DNA of 52,676 bases from the NCBI GenBank assembly GCA_015064195.1, contig SVSO01000002.1, forward strand, positions 1 through 52,676. The letters are read 5' to 3'. Under the pieces are notes generated by a model. That model was not told the DNA's origin, did no database searches, and saw only the letters and a program-made list of their open reading frames with translations. How positions within the stretch are numbered: the first letter of the stretch is position 1; each line of letters begins with the position of its first letter. Made by a program: the position numbers and the translations under genes. Below are positions 8,269 to 16,395 of this stretch, piece by piece. The DNA comes from Oscillospiraceae bacterium. Lineage in GTDB: Bacteria; Bacillota_A; Clostridia; Oscillospirales; CAG-272.

Positions 8269-9339
8269 ATGGAAATCATCACTTATATCATGCTTGCATT
8301 TGCGGCGATTGCGGCCATTGACCGCATCGCCGGGGGCAGGCTGGGACTTGGGGAGCAGTTCGAGCGCGGCGTGAATATGCTCGGCCCGCTGACCATTTCC
8401 ATGACGGGTATGCTGGTGCTGGCACCGGTCATCGCAAATCTCATCGGCGGTGCGGCGGCGCTTTTCCCCGATTCCCTCGATTTTTCCATCGTTCCCGCGT
8501 CCCTGCTCGCCAATGACATGGGCGGCGCACCGCTGGCGGCTGGGCTTGCCGCCGATGCGAAAATGGGCGCGTACAACGGACTTGTGGTGTCCTCCATGAT
8601 GGGCTGCACCGTGTCCTTCACCCTGCCCTATGTGCTGGGCGTGACGGACAAGTCTCAGCACGGAAGCATCATTTTCGGCATCCTCGCCGGCATCATCACC
8701 ATTCCCATCGGATGCTTCGCCGCAGGAATTGCCGCCCGTATGCCGATCGGTGCGCTGATCATCGACCTCATTCCGCTGGTCATCTTCGGCGGCCTTGTGG
8801 CAGTGGGAATTTTGTTCTTCGAGCGGATCACCATCCGCATCTTTTCGGCGCTGGGATGGCTCATCAAAGCCGTGATCACCGTGGGGCTTGTGGTGGGCAT
8901 CACCGAATTTCTCACCGGATTCGCCCTCATTCCCGGAATCGAGCCGTTTGAAGGCGCAATGAAGACCATCATCCACATCGACTGCATCATGATGGGGGCA
9001 TTTCCGCTGCTGTTCATCGTGGGAAAGCTCCTGAATGGCCTCCTCAAAGCCTTGGGCGGAAAGCTTGGTATCAATGAAGCGGCGGCTCTGGGACTGTTTT
9101 CCACTCTCGGGACATCGGCTGTCACCTTTGCCGCGATGAAGGATATGGATGAGCGCGGCGTGGTGCTGAATGCCGCATTTTCGGTATCGGCGGCATTCGT
9201 TTTTGTCGATCATCTGGCATTTACACTGTCCTTCGGCGCGGAATGGGTGCCGTACATGATCCTCGGCAAGCTGGTGTCCGGCATCGCGGCGGTGGTGCTG
9301 GCATTTGTACTGTATCGGAGAAAAACGCGCAGGGATTAA
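8269..9339 (+). CDS. eutH: EutH-family ethanolamine permease
   Basis: A 356-residue integral membrane protein with about ten hydrophobic helices along its length, matching EutH, the ethanolamine uptake protein. Recognisable blocks are GPLTISMTGMLVLAP and PASLLANDMGG in the N-terminal part and GTSAVTFAAMKDMDERG in the C-terminal third. No other eut gene (ammonia lyase, microcompartment shell) is in the window, so the substrate here could be another small amine. The ATG follows the TAA of the flavoprotein gene with no gap and no clear ribosome-binding site, so translation probably depends on coupling. Confidence 0.88.
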   Translation: MEIITYIMLAFAAIAAIDRIAGGRLGLGEQFERGVNMLGPLTISMTGMLVLAPVIANLIGGAAALFPDSLDFSIVPASLLANDMGGAPLAAGLAADAKMGAYNGLVVSSMMGCTVSFTLPYVLGVTDKSQHGSIIFGILAGIITIPIGCFAAGIAARMPIGALIIDLIPLVIFGGLVAVGILFFERITIRIFSALGWLIKAVITVGLVVGITEFLTGFALIPGIEPFEGAMKTIIHIDCIMMGAFPLLFIVGKLLNGLLKALGGKLGINEAAALGLFSTLGTSAVTFAAMKDMDERGVVLNAAFSVSAAFVFVDHLAFTLSFGAEWVPYMILGKLVSGIAAVVLAFVLYRRKTRRD

Positions 9340-9356
9340 CCCTGCGCGGCTTTTTT
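9326..9356. terminator. Bidirectional terminator between eutH and the exporter genes
   Basis: Perfect 9-bp stem CGCGCAGGG / CCCTGCGCG (9326-9334, 9340-9348), with GC then six T on the plus side and five T in the minus direction. Its ATTAA loop holds the stop codons of both converging genes. Confidence 0.9.
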
Positions 9357-9800
9357 GTCATGGATGCTCTGGTTTGCCTGACGGATGACGCCGATGATAA
9401 TGGACGAAACGCTCATGCCAACAGCAATTCCGAGGGCGACGGAGAGAGTGGATTTCGCATTGCTGAGAAAGGCGCTCTCATCATAATAGAGCAGATTGTA
9501 GATGGTGTAATACAGCGAGCCGCCGGGGACGATGGGAATGGCGGACGGGAACAGGAATACCACGGTAGGAGCGCGGACAATTCGTGCCATGGCCTCCGAA
9601 TAGAGGGACATGAACAGGGAGGATGCAAACGCCGCGATGAGCGGGCCGCCGCCAAACAGGATCGCAAGCTCGTACATGACCCATGTGAGAAGGCCGCCGA
9701 GGGATGCCCACACGAGTCGTTTTGTGCCGATGCTGAATATCAGCGCAAAGCCGACGGTGCCGATGAGGGCGGATACACAGCGGATGAGAATGGCTTCCAT
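9336..9800 (-). CDS. Threonine/serine exporter, small subunit (ThrE_2/DUF3815)
   Basis: A 154-residue membrane protein with four to five helices, matching the short partner of split ThrE exporters that pump out threonine or serine. The block FLFPSAIPIVPGGSLYY in the middle is characteristic of DUF3815. It overlaps the large subunit gene by one base (TAATG) and ends inside the shared terminator. The two halves together correspond to full-length ThrE of Corynebacterium. The substrate is inferred from the family. Confidence 0.87.
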   Translation of the reverse strand: MEAILIRCVSALIGTVGFALIFSIGTKRLVWASLGGLLTWVMYELAILFGGGPLIAAFASSLFMSLYSEAMARIVRAPTVVFLFPSAIPIVPGGSLYYTIYNLLYYDESAFLSNAKSTLSVALGIAVGMSVSSIIIGVIRQANQSIHDKKAAQG

Positions 9801-10594
9801 TACAGACCACCTCCCACCATGAGAATGGCCAGCGAATAGCCGATGGCGATCATGAGAGCGATGATGACCGCCTGCACCGCTTTGAGCGTGCCGGTCAGCG
9901 TATCTCCGCCAAGCAGGTCGCGCATGGCATTTCCGAGGGACAGGCCTGGAATGAGGAGCATGATGGTGCCGATGGCGATCATGGCCATGCTCTCACCGAG
10001 GCCGACGCGGACGCTGATGCAGGACAGGAGGCCGGCGACAAAGGAAATGAGCAGAATTTTGACCATTTTATTGAAATAATCGAACCGGATCACGTTCAGC
10101 AGTGCGACCACCGCGCCGATGATGGCGGCGGCCACGCCGTCACGGAGCGATCCGCCGAAGAACACGGCGAAGCTTCCGGCCGCGATGACGTGTCCGAAAA
10201 ACGAGCGGATGAAGGGATAGACACGGCTGTCCTTGACCGCGCGGATACGCTCATCTACTTCGGAAATGGGCGGCTTGGACTGACAGATCTCCCGAGACAG
10301 ACTGTTGTACAGCTCCAGCTTGGAGAGATAATTGGAGGAATCAAAAATGCGGCGGGACTGGGTGGAATGGCTGCCGTCGGGCATATAGACCGCCGCTAAG
10401 ATGAGCGAATGGATGGTGAACACATCGATGTGGGCCGCTCCGTAGGTGCGGCAGATGCGCTCGATGGTCACTTCCACCCGATGAACCTCCGCACCGCATT
10501 TGAGCATTCCTTCGCCGATGTCGAGGGCGATACGGAGGATGTTGTCAACCTCACTGCCCGTGTAGGGCGTGGGGACGGGAAGATGACCGGTCAC
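9800..10594 (-). CDS. Threonine/serine exporter, large subunit (ThrE_1/DUF1212)
   Basis: A 264-residue protein with the N-terminal DUF1212 cytoplasmic domain (ALDIGEGMLKCGAEVHRVE) and about five C-terminal membrane helices with the loop MLLIPGLSLGNAMRDLLGGD, typical of ThrE_1. The start is a GTG at 10594 that overlaps the stop of the upstream hydrolase gene (GTGA), so it is expected to be coupled. It works with the adjacent small subunit. Confidence 0.87.
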   Translation of the reverse strand: MTGHLPVPTPYTGSEVDNILRIALDIGEGMLKCGAEVHRVEVTIERICRTYGAAHIDVFTIHSLILAAVYMPDGSHSTQSRRIFDSSNYLSKLELYNSLSREICQSKPPISEVDERIRAVKDSRVYPFIRSFFGHVIAAGSFAVFFGGSLRDGVAAAIIGAVVALLNVIRFDYFNKMVKILLISFVAGLLSCISVRVGLGESMAMIAIGTIMLLIPGLSLGNAMRDLLGGDTLTGTLKAVQAVIIALMIAIGYSLAILMVGGGL

Positions 10595-11337
10595 AGAAAC
10601 AACGCCTCCGTTTCGCGCACCTTGCCCACTGTTGCGGCGGAAATGGTGGGCAGGCCGGTGGTTTTGTTGTAGAATTCTGCCACAGCCGCATCATCGAGAG
10701 TGGGATTTTTCGCAATGGTGGCGGCAATGCACAGGAGTGCTTCCCGGCAAACGGCCAGATAGCGGGCGACTTCCTCATCGCCGTCCGCACGGAAGCCCAG
10801 CGGGTGATAGTCATGAGCGGCGAAAATATGGGCGATGCGGCGGGAGGCCAGCTTGTCGAGGGATTCGAGATAGCGTTCCGGAAGCGAAACGCCTGTGCCG
10901 AAGCAGCCAAGTCCGTAGAGCTGGAGGCAGTCGCAGGAAATGAGCGCGTCAGAGCGGCGGTCAAATACTCCCAGCGCATCGGCGCAGTGGCCGGGCAGAT
11001 GAACAATTTCAAGATGATCCAACAGCAGCTCACCGTCCGACGGTCTGCGTCCAACCGCAAGAGCGATCAGATCAGCATCGGGAAACGCTTTGGCAAGACG
11101 GGGGATGCCGCCGGCGTGGTCACTGTGATTGTGGGATGCAATGAGACAGCGCACATTTGTGACCCCTGCTTCATCCAGCGCGGGGAGAATGTACGCTTCC
11201 ACATCCGAATCGGTGGTGGCGGCATCAACGATGGCATCACCGGCTGGTGTGCGGATGAGGAATACGGTGGTATAGACGCTCATGAACGGCACGCGCAGTC
11301 GGAAAATATGGTCGGTCAGAGATTCAAATCGGGGCAT
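10591..11337 (-). CDS. Metallo-beta-lactamase-fold hydrolase
   Basis: A 248-residue cytoplasmic zinc hydrolase. The signature HxHxDH is at residues 69-74 (SHNHSDHAGG), with HLPGHCADALG and AAHDYHPLG supplying later metal ligands. The substrate is unknown; glyoxalase II-like and lactonase-like enzymes share this fold. Start chosen at 11337, where GGAGGAGG lies 7-8 bases upstream; a longer reading adds 15 residues without such a site. It leads a three-gene operon with the split exporter, so it may act on a related amino-acid derivative, but this is inference. Confidence 0.85.
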   Translation of the reverse strand: MPRFESLTDHIFRLRVPFMSVYTTVFLIRTPAGDAIVDAATTDSDVEAYILPALDEAGVTNVRCLIASHNHSDHAGGIPRLAKAFPDADLIALAVGRRPSDGELLLDHLEIVHLPGHCADALGVFDRRSDALISCDCLQLYGLGCFGTGVSLPERYLESLDKLASRRIAHIFAAHDYHPLGFRADGDEEVARYLAVCREALLCIAATIAKNPTLDDAAVAEFYNKTTGLPTISAATVGKVRETEALFL

Positions 11338-11372
11338 GGGAAGCCTCCTCCGGGAAGTTTTATGATACTGTA

Positions 11373-11401
11373 AGTATATCACAACCGCAGGCGTTTGTCA
11401 A
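11373..11401 (-). promoter_or_regulatory. Promoter of the hydrolase-exporter operon
   Basis: Minus-strand TTGACA (11401-11396) and TATACT (11378-11373) with a 17-base spacer, about 35 bases before the start codon. Confidence 0.83.
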
Positions 11402-11435
11402 GTGCGCAAAAGGTGCAGAAAATTTGAAAACCCAC

Positions 11436-11464
11436 TTGACAAATCGGAAATTGCGTGTTATAAT
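11436..11464 (+). promoter_or_regulatory. Promoter of the T-box symporter unit
   Basis: TTGACA at 11436-11441 and TATAAT at 11459-11464, spacer 17 bases. Transcription should begin near 11471 and read a long structured leader. Confidence 0.88.
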
Positions 11465-11470
11465 AAGTTA

Positions 11471-11800
11471 ACGCGCTGAATTAGGTGCGTTATAAAGGCT
11501 ATGACCGGGAAACGATGAGAGTCGTGACGGTATTACGGGATCACAGAGAGCTGCCGGTTGGTGAGAGGCGCGATCAGTCGGATATCGGATATTACTTCCC
11601 GTGAGCTGCGGCCCCAACGGATTTTGCCATGCAAAATCTCAGTAGACGTCGCCGGAACGCTTCCGTTATCAAAAGCGGGTGGTATACGGCACACCTTGCC
11701 TGTACGACATGAGGTTTTGGCCGCGAGGTCAGAGCGAACTGAGGTGGTAACACGGGAATTCTCGTCCTCTGTAAGAAATTACGGAAGGGCGTTTTTTATT
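11471..11800 (+). promoter_or_regulatory. T-box riboswitch leader of a sodium/solute symporter gene
   Basis: A 5' leader of about 330 bases with T-box hallmarks in order: an AGAGAG bulge and GGTTGGTGAGAGG distal loop of stem I (about 11545-11570), the GTGAGCTG closing part of stem I, the AGTAGACGTCGCCGG...CCGTTA stem II/IIA region (11641-11670), the T-box element AACTGAGGTGGTAACACGGG at 11737-11756, and a terminator hairpin. Uncharged tRNA should bind stem I and favour read-through. The specifier codon was not resolved: an ATT before ACTTCCCGTGAG (isoleucine) is one candidate from position alone. Confidence 0.9.
11763..11797 (+). terminator. T-box intrinsic terminator
   Basis: Stem of 12 pairs (11763-11774 with 11779-11791, one bulged A) around a GAAA tetraloop, followed by six T. 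It is the off state of the T-box switch. The symporter start codon is 41 bases further on. Confidence 0.9.
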
Positions 11801-11837
11801 GGAAATGCTCCTTCCAGAATCGAAAGGAGCAGCTTTT

Positions 11838-13385
11838 ATGTTTGCTAAAATTGCTATGATCGTGATTTTCTTTGCGATCACCATTACGGTTGGTGTCTGG
11901 TGCCGGAAAAAGGCTACCGATGTCAACGGATTCGTTCTCGGCGGACGTGAGGTCGGCCCGTGGCTGACTGCGTTCGCATACGGTACATCCTACTTCTCCG
12001 CAGTCGTATTCGTCGGCTATGCCGGTCAGTTCGGCTGGAAATTCGGTATGGCCGCCACATGGGCGGGCATCGGCAATGCCATCATCGGAAGCCTTCTGGC
12101 ATGGGTGGTTCTCGGCAGACGGACGCGCGTGATGACCCATCATCTCGGCGCAAAAACCATGCCGGAATTTTTCGAGAAGCGTTACGGCTCTACTGCGCTC
12201 AAGCTGGTGGCGGCTGTCATCACCTTCGTATTCCTCATCCCTTACACCGCATCGGTGTACAACGGCCTCTCCAGACTGTTCGGCATGGCCTTTGACATTC
12301 CCTACGAGGTCTGCATCCTCGTCATGGCACTGCTGACTGCCGTTTATGTCATCGTCGGCGGCTACATGGCAACGGCGGTCAACGATTTCATTCAGGGCAT
12401 CATCATGCTTGTGGGCATCGCGGCGGTCATCGGATCTGTGCTGGCAGGTCAGGGCGGCTTCACCGAGGCGGTCATCAAGCTTTCCCAGATCCCCAACGAG
12501 GTCGCGGCGACAGAGGGAATGCAGGGCGCGTACACCTCCATGTTCGGCCCGGATCCTCTTAACCTCCTCGGCGTTGTCATCCTCACCTCCCTCGGTACAT
12601 GGGGACTTCCGCAGATGGTACAGAAATTCTATGCCATCAAATCGGAGGCGGCCATTTCCAAGGGCACGATCATCTCCACCATTTTCGCCATCGTCGTATC
12701 CGGCGGCTGTTACTTCCTCGGCGGCTTCGGCAGACTGTTTGACATCGAAAAGAATGCAAACGGCACGCTGATCTACGACTCGGTGATCCCCAATATGCTG
12801 GCAACCCTGTCCGACGTGCTCATCGGTATCGTGGTTGTGCTGGTGCTCTCCGCATCCATGTCCACCCTGTCCTCGCTGGTGCTCACCTCCAGCTCCACCA
12901 TCACCCTCGACCTCATCAAGGGTCAAATGGTGAAGAAAATGGACGATAAGAAGCAGCTTCTCTGCATCCGCATCTTCATCGCTGTCTTCATCATCATTTC
13001 CACCGTGCTCGCCATCTTCCAGTATCAGTCCGAAAGCACCTTCATTGCTCAGCTCATGGGCATTTCGTGGGGCGCACTGGCCGGTGCATTCCTCGCGCCG
13101 TTCATGTACGGTCTGTACAGCAAGCGCATCACTCCCGCATCGGTGTGGGTATGCTTTGCCATTGGCGTGGGTCTGACCGTTTCCAATATGTTCATCGGCT
13201 TCATCGCATCGCCCATCAATGCGGGTGCGATTGCTATGATCGCCGGCCTCATCGCCGTTCCGCTGGTCAGCCTTGTAACACCGAAGCCGAAAAAGGTTGA
13301 TGTGGATGAGATCTTCACCTGCTACGACAAGGAAGTTACGGTTCAGAAAAAGATCGCCATCAGCGACAATGAGGATGCAAAATAA
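11838..13385 (+). CDS. Sodium:solute symporter (SSS family), T-box regulated
   Basis: A 515-residue membrane transporter with about 13 helices, matching the PutP/PanF/SGLT-type SSF fold. Family features include the N-terminal FVLGGREVGPWLTAFAYG segment, the VGGYMATAVNDFIQG block near residue 175, and VLVLSASMSTLSSLVLTSSS around residues 335-355, with the conserved sodium-site serines. Start at 11838 follows AAGGAG (11824-11829). The T-box leader shows it answers to the charging of one tRNA, so the cargo is probably an amino acid or a precursor. It ends in a strong shared terminator. Confidence 0.9.
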   Translation: MFAKIAMIVIFFAITITVGVWCRKKATDVNGFVLGGREVGPWLTAFAYGTSYFSAVVFVGYAGQFGWKFGMAATWAGIGNAIIGSLLAWVVLGRRTRVMTHHLGAKTMPEFFEKRYGSTALKLVAAVITFVFLIPYTASVYNGLSRLFGMAFDIPYEVCILVMALLTAVYVIVGGYMATAVNDFIQGIIMLVGIAAVIGSVLAGQGGFTEAVIKLSQIPNEVAATEGMQGAYTSMFGPDPLNLLGVVILTSLGTWGLPQMVQKFYAIKSEAAISKGTIISTIFAIVVSGGCYFLGGFGRLFDIEKNANGTLIYDSVIPNMLATLSDVLIGIVVVLVLSASMSTLSSLVLTSSSTITLDLIKGQMVKKMDDKKQLLCIRIFIAVFIIISTVLAIFQYQSESTFIAQLMGISWGALAGAFLAPFMYGLYSKRITPASVWVCFAIGVGLTVSNMFIGFIASPINAGAIAMIAGLIAVPLVSLVTPKPKKVDVDEIFTCYDKEVTVQKKIAISDNEDAK

Positions 13386-13406
13386 ATAAGCGTTTGTGAC
13401 ATAACG

Positions 13407-13449
13407 ATGGGGTACTGCATGGCGCATTACCCCATTTGCTCATTTTTTT
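13407..13449. terminator. Terminator after the symporter, shared with convergent EamA gene
   Basis: Stem ATGGGGTA / TACCCCAT (13407-13414, 13428-13435) with a 13-base loop, followed on the plus side by TTGCTCA and a run of seven T. The EamA stop codon lies inside this region. Confidence 0.75.
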
Positions 13450-14330
13450 CGCAAAAAGCTCAGCTTTGTCTCCGATACCAGCACCGCGATGAAGATGAGC
13501 GCAAAGCCCACGGTCATGCGGACGGTGAGGGTTTCCACACCCAGTGCCACGGAGAAGATCACGCCGAACACCGATTCCAGCGACAGGATGATGGATGCGG
13601 TGGAGGGATCGGTGTATTTCTGACCGAAATTCTGCAGGGTCAGTGCCGCCGCTGTACAGCCGACGACCAGATATGCCACGCCGAGGATCATGGGCGTGCT
13701 GAGGGAGATGGAGGCATACCGCGCACTTTCCGTTGTCAGCGACAGGATCAGCGCACAGATACCGCTTGCGGCGAACTGGATTACCGTCAGCAGCATGATA
13801 TCCCGCCCATCGGAAAATTTCGACACGGCGATGATATGTAAGGCATAGAACACGCCGCCGATGAGAGTGAGGATGTCGCCAAGCCCCATGGTGAAGTCGG
13901 CGGTGAGAGACACCAGTCCGATGCCCACGATGCACATGAAGGCGGAGATGATGTTGAAGCGGTCGGGACGATTCTTCGTCACGCCCCATGCCATAAAGGG
14001 CACCATGACGCAGTAAACGGCTGTCAGAAAGGCGTTCTTTCCCGGCGTATTCTCCGGAAAGGAGATGCCGAAGGTCTGGAACATATAGGCGCAGAACAGC
14101 AGTACGCCAAGCACGATGCCGCGCCAGAGATAGCCCCGGTCAAACTGTGCCAGCCGCTTCCGGAAAATGATCGCCAGAATAACGGTGGCTAAAAGAAAGC
14201 GGATGGTGAGCAGGGAATTGGTGGGGAGCACGTCCACCACATCGTCCACAATGATGAAGGAGCTGCCCCAGATGAGCGTTGCGCCAAGAAGAGCAAGCTT
14301 GGCAAGTAAACCGATTTTCTTGTTTTCCAT
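13440..14330 (-). CDS. EamA/DMT-family transporter
   Basis: A 296-residue membrane protein with about ten helices in two EamA repeats, the fold of drug/metabolite exporters such as RhaT and YdcZ relatives. The first repeat carries LLGATLIWGSSFIIVDD near the N-terminus; the second ends with LESVFGVIFSVALGVETL, the usual EamA closing block. The substrate cannot be inferred. Start at 14330 (MENKKIGLL); the ribosome-binding site is weak. It lies downstream of acpP behind a strong hairpin and could be read from the fatty-acid operon or on its own. Confidence 0.85.
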   Translation of the reverse strand: MENKKIGLLAKLALLGATLIWGSSFIIVDDVVDVLPTNSLLTIRFLLATVILAIIFRKRLAQFDRGYLWRGIVLGVLLFCAYMFQTFGISFPENTPGKNAFLTAVYCVMVPFMAWGVTKNRPDRFNIISAFMCIVGIGLVSLTADFTMGLGDILTLIGGVFYALHIIAVSKFSDGRDIMLLTVIQFAASGICALILSLTTESARYASISLSTPMILGVAYLVVGCTAAALTLQNFGQKYTDPSTASIILSLESVFGVIFSVALGVETLTVRMTVGFALIFIAVLVSETKLSFLRKK

Positions 14331-14344
14331 GATTTCCCGTACAA

Positions 14345-14376
14345 CACAGCCGTGAGCGAAACCGCTCACGGCTGTG
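14345..14376 (-). terminator. Perfect 14-bp hairpin after acpP
   Basis: Arms CACAGCCGTGAGCG and CGCTCACGGCTGTG (14345-14358, 14363-14376) with a 4-base loop, just past the acpP stop. No U-run follows on the minus strand, so it may stabilise the 3' end of the fatty-acid mRNA or be a factor-assisted terminator. Confidence 0.55.
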
Positions 14377-14393
14377 CAGATTTGTGTCTCCGA

Positions 14394-14618
14394 TTACATA
14401 TTGGACTCAACGTACTCAACGATGTCGCGTACGGTCTTGAGGTTGGGAATCTCCTCATCGGGAACGGTTACGCCGAAGCTTTCCTCGATGGCCATGAGCA
14501 TCTCCACAACGTCAAGGGAGTCAGCGCCGAGGTCATCCATAATGTTGGTGTCCTCGGAGATGTCGTCAAAATCAGCGCGCAGCTGCTTTGCAATAATGTC
14601 GGCAATTTTCTCAAACAT
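14394..14618 (-). CDS. acpP: Acyl carrier protein
   Basis: A 74-residue acidic helical protein that carries growing acyl chains on 4'-phosphopantetheine. The attachment site is Ser34 within GADSLDVVEM. Length and charge are typical. A GGAGG box precedes the ATG. It sits at the 3' end of the fatty-acid cluster, 66 bases after accA, instead of next to fabH where many Clostridia have it. Confidence 0.96.
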   Translation of the reverse strand: MFEKIADIIAKQLRADFDDISEDTNIMDDLGADSLDVVEMLMAIEESFGVTVPDEEIPNLKTVRDIVEYVESNM

Positions 14619-14684
14619 GGGTATAATCCTCCATAAAGTTATAAATAGTCCGGAAGGTCCGGCTGAATTTTTTTGATGAGTCTC

Positions 14685-15518
14685 TTACTCGATGATTTTG
14701 AACTGTCCCATCTTTCTGAACTTCTCATATCTCTCATTATATATTATCTCGCGGGATTTTTCAAGTAGGTCAGACAAATTTTGCAAAATATTTACTTTTA
14801 AGACATCCGCCATCAGGTTATGGTCGGTATGAGCACCGCCGGGTGGTTCTTTTACCACCGAATCGATGATGCCGAGGGTTAATAAATCATCCGCTGTCAT
14901 GCGCAGAACCTGTGCCGCTTCCTCCTCGCGGGAGGCATCCTTCCAGAGGATGCTGGCAAATCCGCGGGGGGAAATGACCGAATAGGTAGCATTTTCCAGC
15001 ATGATGACCCGGTTGGCGCAGGCGATGCCCAGCGCACCGCCCGATCCGCCCTCACCGATGATGACGCTGATGATGGGTACGCGCAGTCCCATCATATCGC
15101 GGAGATTCTGTGCGATGGCCTGCCCCTGACCGTGCTCTTCGGAAGATACACCCGGATCTGCACCGGGCGTATCCACAAAGGTGATGATGGGCCGGCCGAA
15201 TTTCTCCGCCAGCTTCATCTGCCGCATGGCCTTGCGGTAGCCCTCGGGATGCGCCATGCCGAAGTTTGCGGCGATATTGGCAGCGGTGGTGTGCCCCTTC
15301 ACATGGCCGATGACGGTGATGGGAATGCCCTCCAGCCGCGCAATGGCGGTATACATGGCGGGATCGTCACCCATTTGCCGGTCGCCGTGAAGCTCCAGCA
15401 CATCGGTGAACATCCGGCTCACATAATCGTGGATATTGGGACGGTCCTTATGCCGGGAAAGAGTGAATTTCGCCAGCGCATCCGCCGTCTTCGCATTTTT
15501 CTCCATATGCTCGCTCAT
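14685..15518 (-). CDS. accA: Acetyl-CoA carboxylase carboxyltransferase subunit alpha
   Basis: Catalyses, with AccD, transfer of the carboxyl group from carboxybiotin to acetyl-CoA to form malonyl-CoA. The 277-residue protein shows the crotonase-like blocks FGMAHPEGYRKAMRQMKLA, FVDTPGADPGV and IGEGGSGGALGIA, and YSVISPRGFASILWKD. It is shorter than the E. coli form (about 319 residues), mainly in the N-terminal coiled region. It overlaps accD in an ATGA junction, fitting a fixed 1:1 ratio of the two subunits. Confidence 0.96.
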   Translation of the reverse strand: MSEHMEKNAKTADALAKFTLSRHKDRPNIHDYVSRMFTDVLELHGDRQMGDDPAMYTAIARLEGIPITVIGHVKGHTTAANIAANFGMAHPEGYRKAMRQMKLAEKFGRPIITFVDTPGADPGVSSEEHGQGQAIAQNLRDMMGLRVPIISVIIGEGGSGGALGIACANRVIMLENATYSVISPRGFASILWKDASREEEAAQVLRMTADDLLTLGIIDSVVKEPPGGAHTDHNLMADVLKVNILQNLSDLLEKSREIIYNERYEKFRKMGQFKIIE

Positions 15519-16384
15519 CGGATGTCACCTCCCTTCGATAAGCCGATGACTTGGGCGATCCGCTCCGGAAGCTCGGCACGGGGAACAATGCAGTCCACAA
15601 ATCCGTGCTCTAACTGGAATTCCGCCGATTGGAAATCGTCGGGCAGCTTCTTGCCGATGGTGCCTTCGATGACACGCCGTCCGGCAAAGCCGATGAGTGC
15701 CATGGGTTCGGCCATGATGACATCGCCCAGCATGGCGAAGCTGGCCTCCACACCGCCGGTGGTGGGATCGCACAGGACGGTGATATAGAGCAGTCCCGCG
15801 TCGCTGTGAAGTCCCACAGCCGCGCTGACCTTGGCCATCTGCATGAGGGAGAGCGTTCCCTCGTGCATCCGTGCGCCGCCGGATGCGGTGAAGATCACCA
15901 CAGGCAGACGCTCCGCCACGGCATCTTCAAAGAGGCGGGTCAGCTTTTCGCCCACCGCGCTTCCCATGGATGCCATCATAAAAGCGGGATCCATGACGGC
16001 CAGCATACACGCCTCGCCGCGGATCTTTGCACGGCCGGTGACGATGGCTTCATTCAGCCCCGTCTGATGCCGGAGCCGCTCCAGCTTTTCGCTGTAGCCG
16101 TCAAATTCCAGCGGATTTGCCGATGAGACCTCCCGGTACAGCTCGGTAAAGCTTTCCTCGTCGCAGGTCATGGCGATGCGCTCACGTGCCGTCAGTCTCG
16201 CCGACGCGCCGCAGTGGGGGCATACGGAGAGTGCGGCGACAAATTCATCCGTCGGCGTTTCTTTTTTGCATTTGGGGCAGACATATTTGTCCTCGATCTG
16301 CGCGGCGGCTTCGGATTTGTCCAGCCGCTTGAGCGCTTCGGGAACGGTGATATACTGTGCTTTTTTAAATAAATCCTTGAGCAA
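15515..16384 (-). CDS. accD: Acetyl-CoA carboxylase carboxyltransferase subunit beta
   Basis: Beta half of the carboxyltransferase (289 residues), with the zinc ribbon C36-x2-C39 and C55-x2-C58, and the blocks FTASGGARMHEGTLSLMQM and LCDPTTGGVEASFAMLGD. The start is a TTG at 16384: GAGG (16397-16394) is nine bases upstream, an in-frame stop lies just before it, and no ATG occurs until well inside the zinc-ribbon domain. It lies 11 bases after accC and overlaps accA. Confidence 0.94.
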   Translation of the reverse strand: MLKDLFKKAQYITVPEALKRLDKSEAAAQIEDKYVCPKCKKETPTDEFVAALSVCPHCGASARLTARERIAMTCDEESFTELYREVSSANPLEFDGYSEKLERLRHQTGLNEAIVTGRAKIRGEACMLAVMDPAFMMASMGSAVGEKLTRLFEDAVAERLPVVIFTASGGARMHEGTLSLMQMAKVSAAVGLHSDAGLLYITVLCDPTTGGVEASFAMLGDVIMAEPMALIGFAGRRVIEGTIGKKLPDDFQSAEFQLEHGFVDCIVPRAELPERIAQVIGLSKGGDIR

Positions 16385-16395
16385 ACGGTGTCACC

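Noticed and set aside
7657..9213. 518-residue open frame antisense to eutH and the flavoprotein gene
   Set aside because: Composition typical of shadow frames; both sense genes are well supported.
6653..9339. Ethanolamine microcompartment locus
   Set aside because: Only EutH is present; no shell proteins, EutBC or aldehyde dehydrogenase.
11796..13427. 543-residue open frame antisense to the symporter
   Set aside because: Rich in His, Asp, Glu and Arg from reversed GC-rich codons, no ribosome-binding site, fully overlaps a clear transporter gene.
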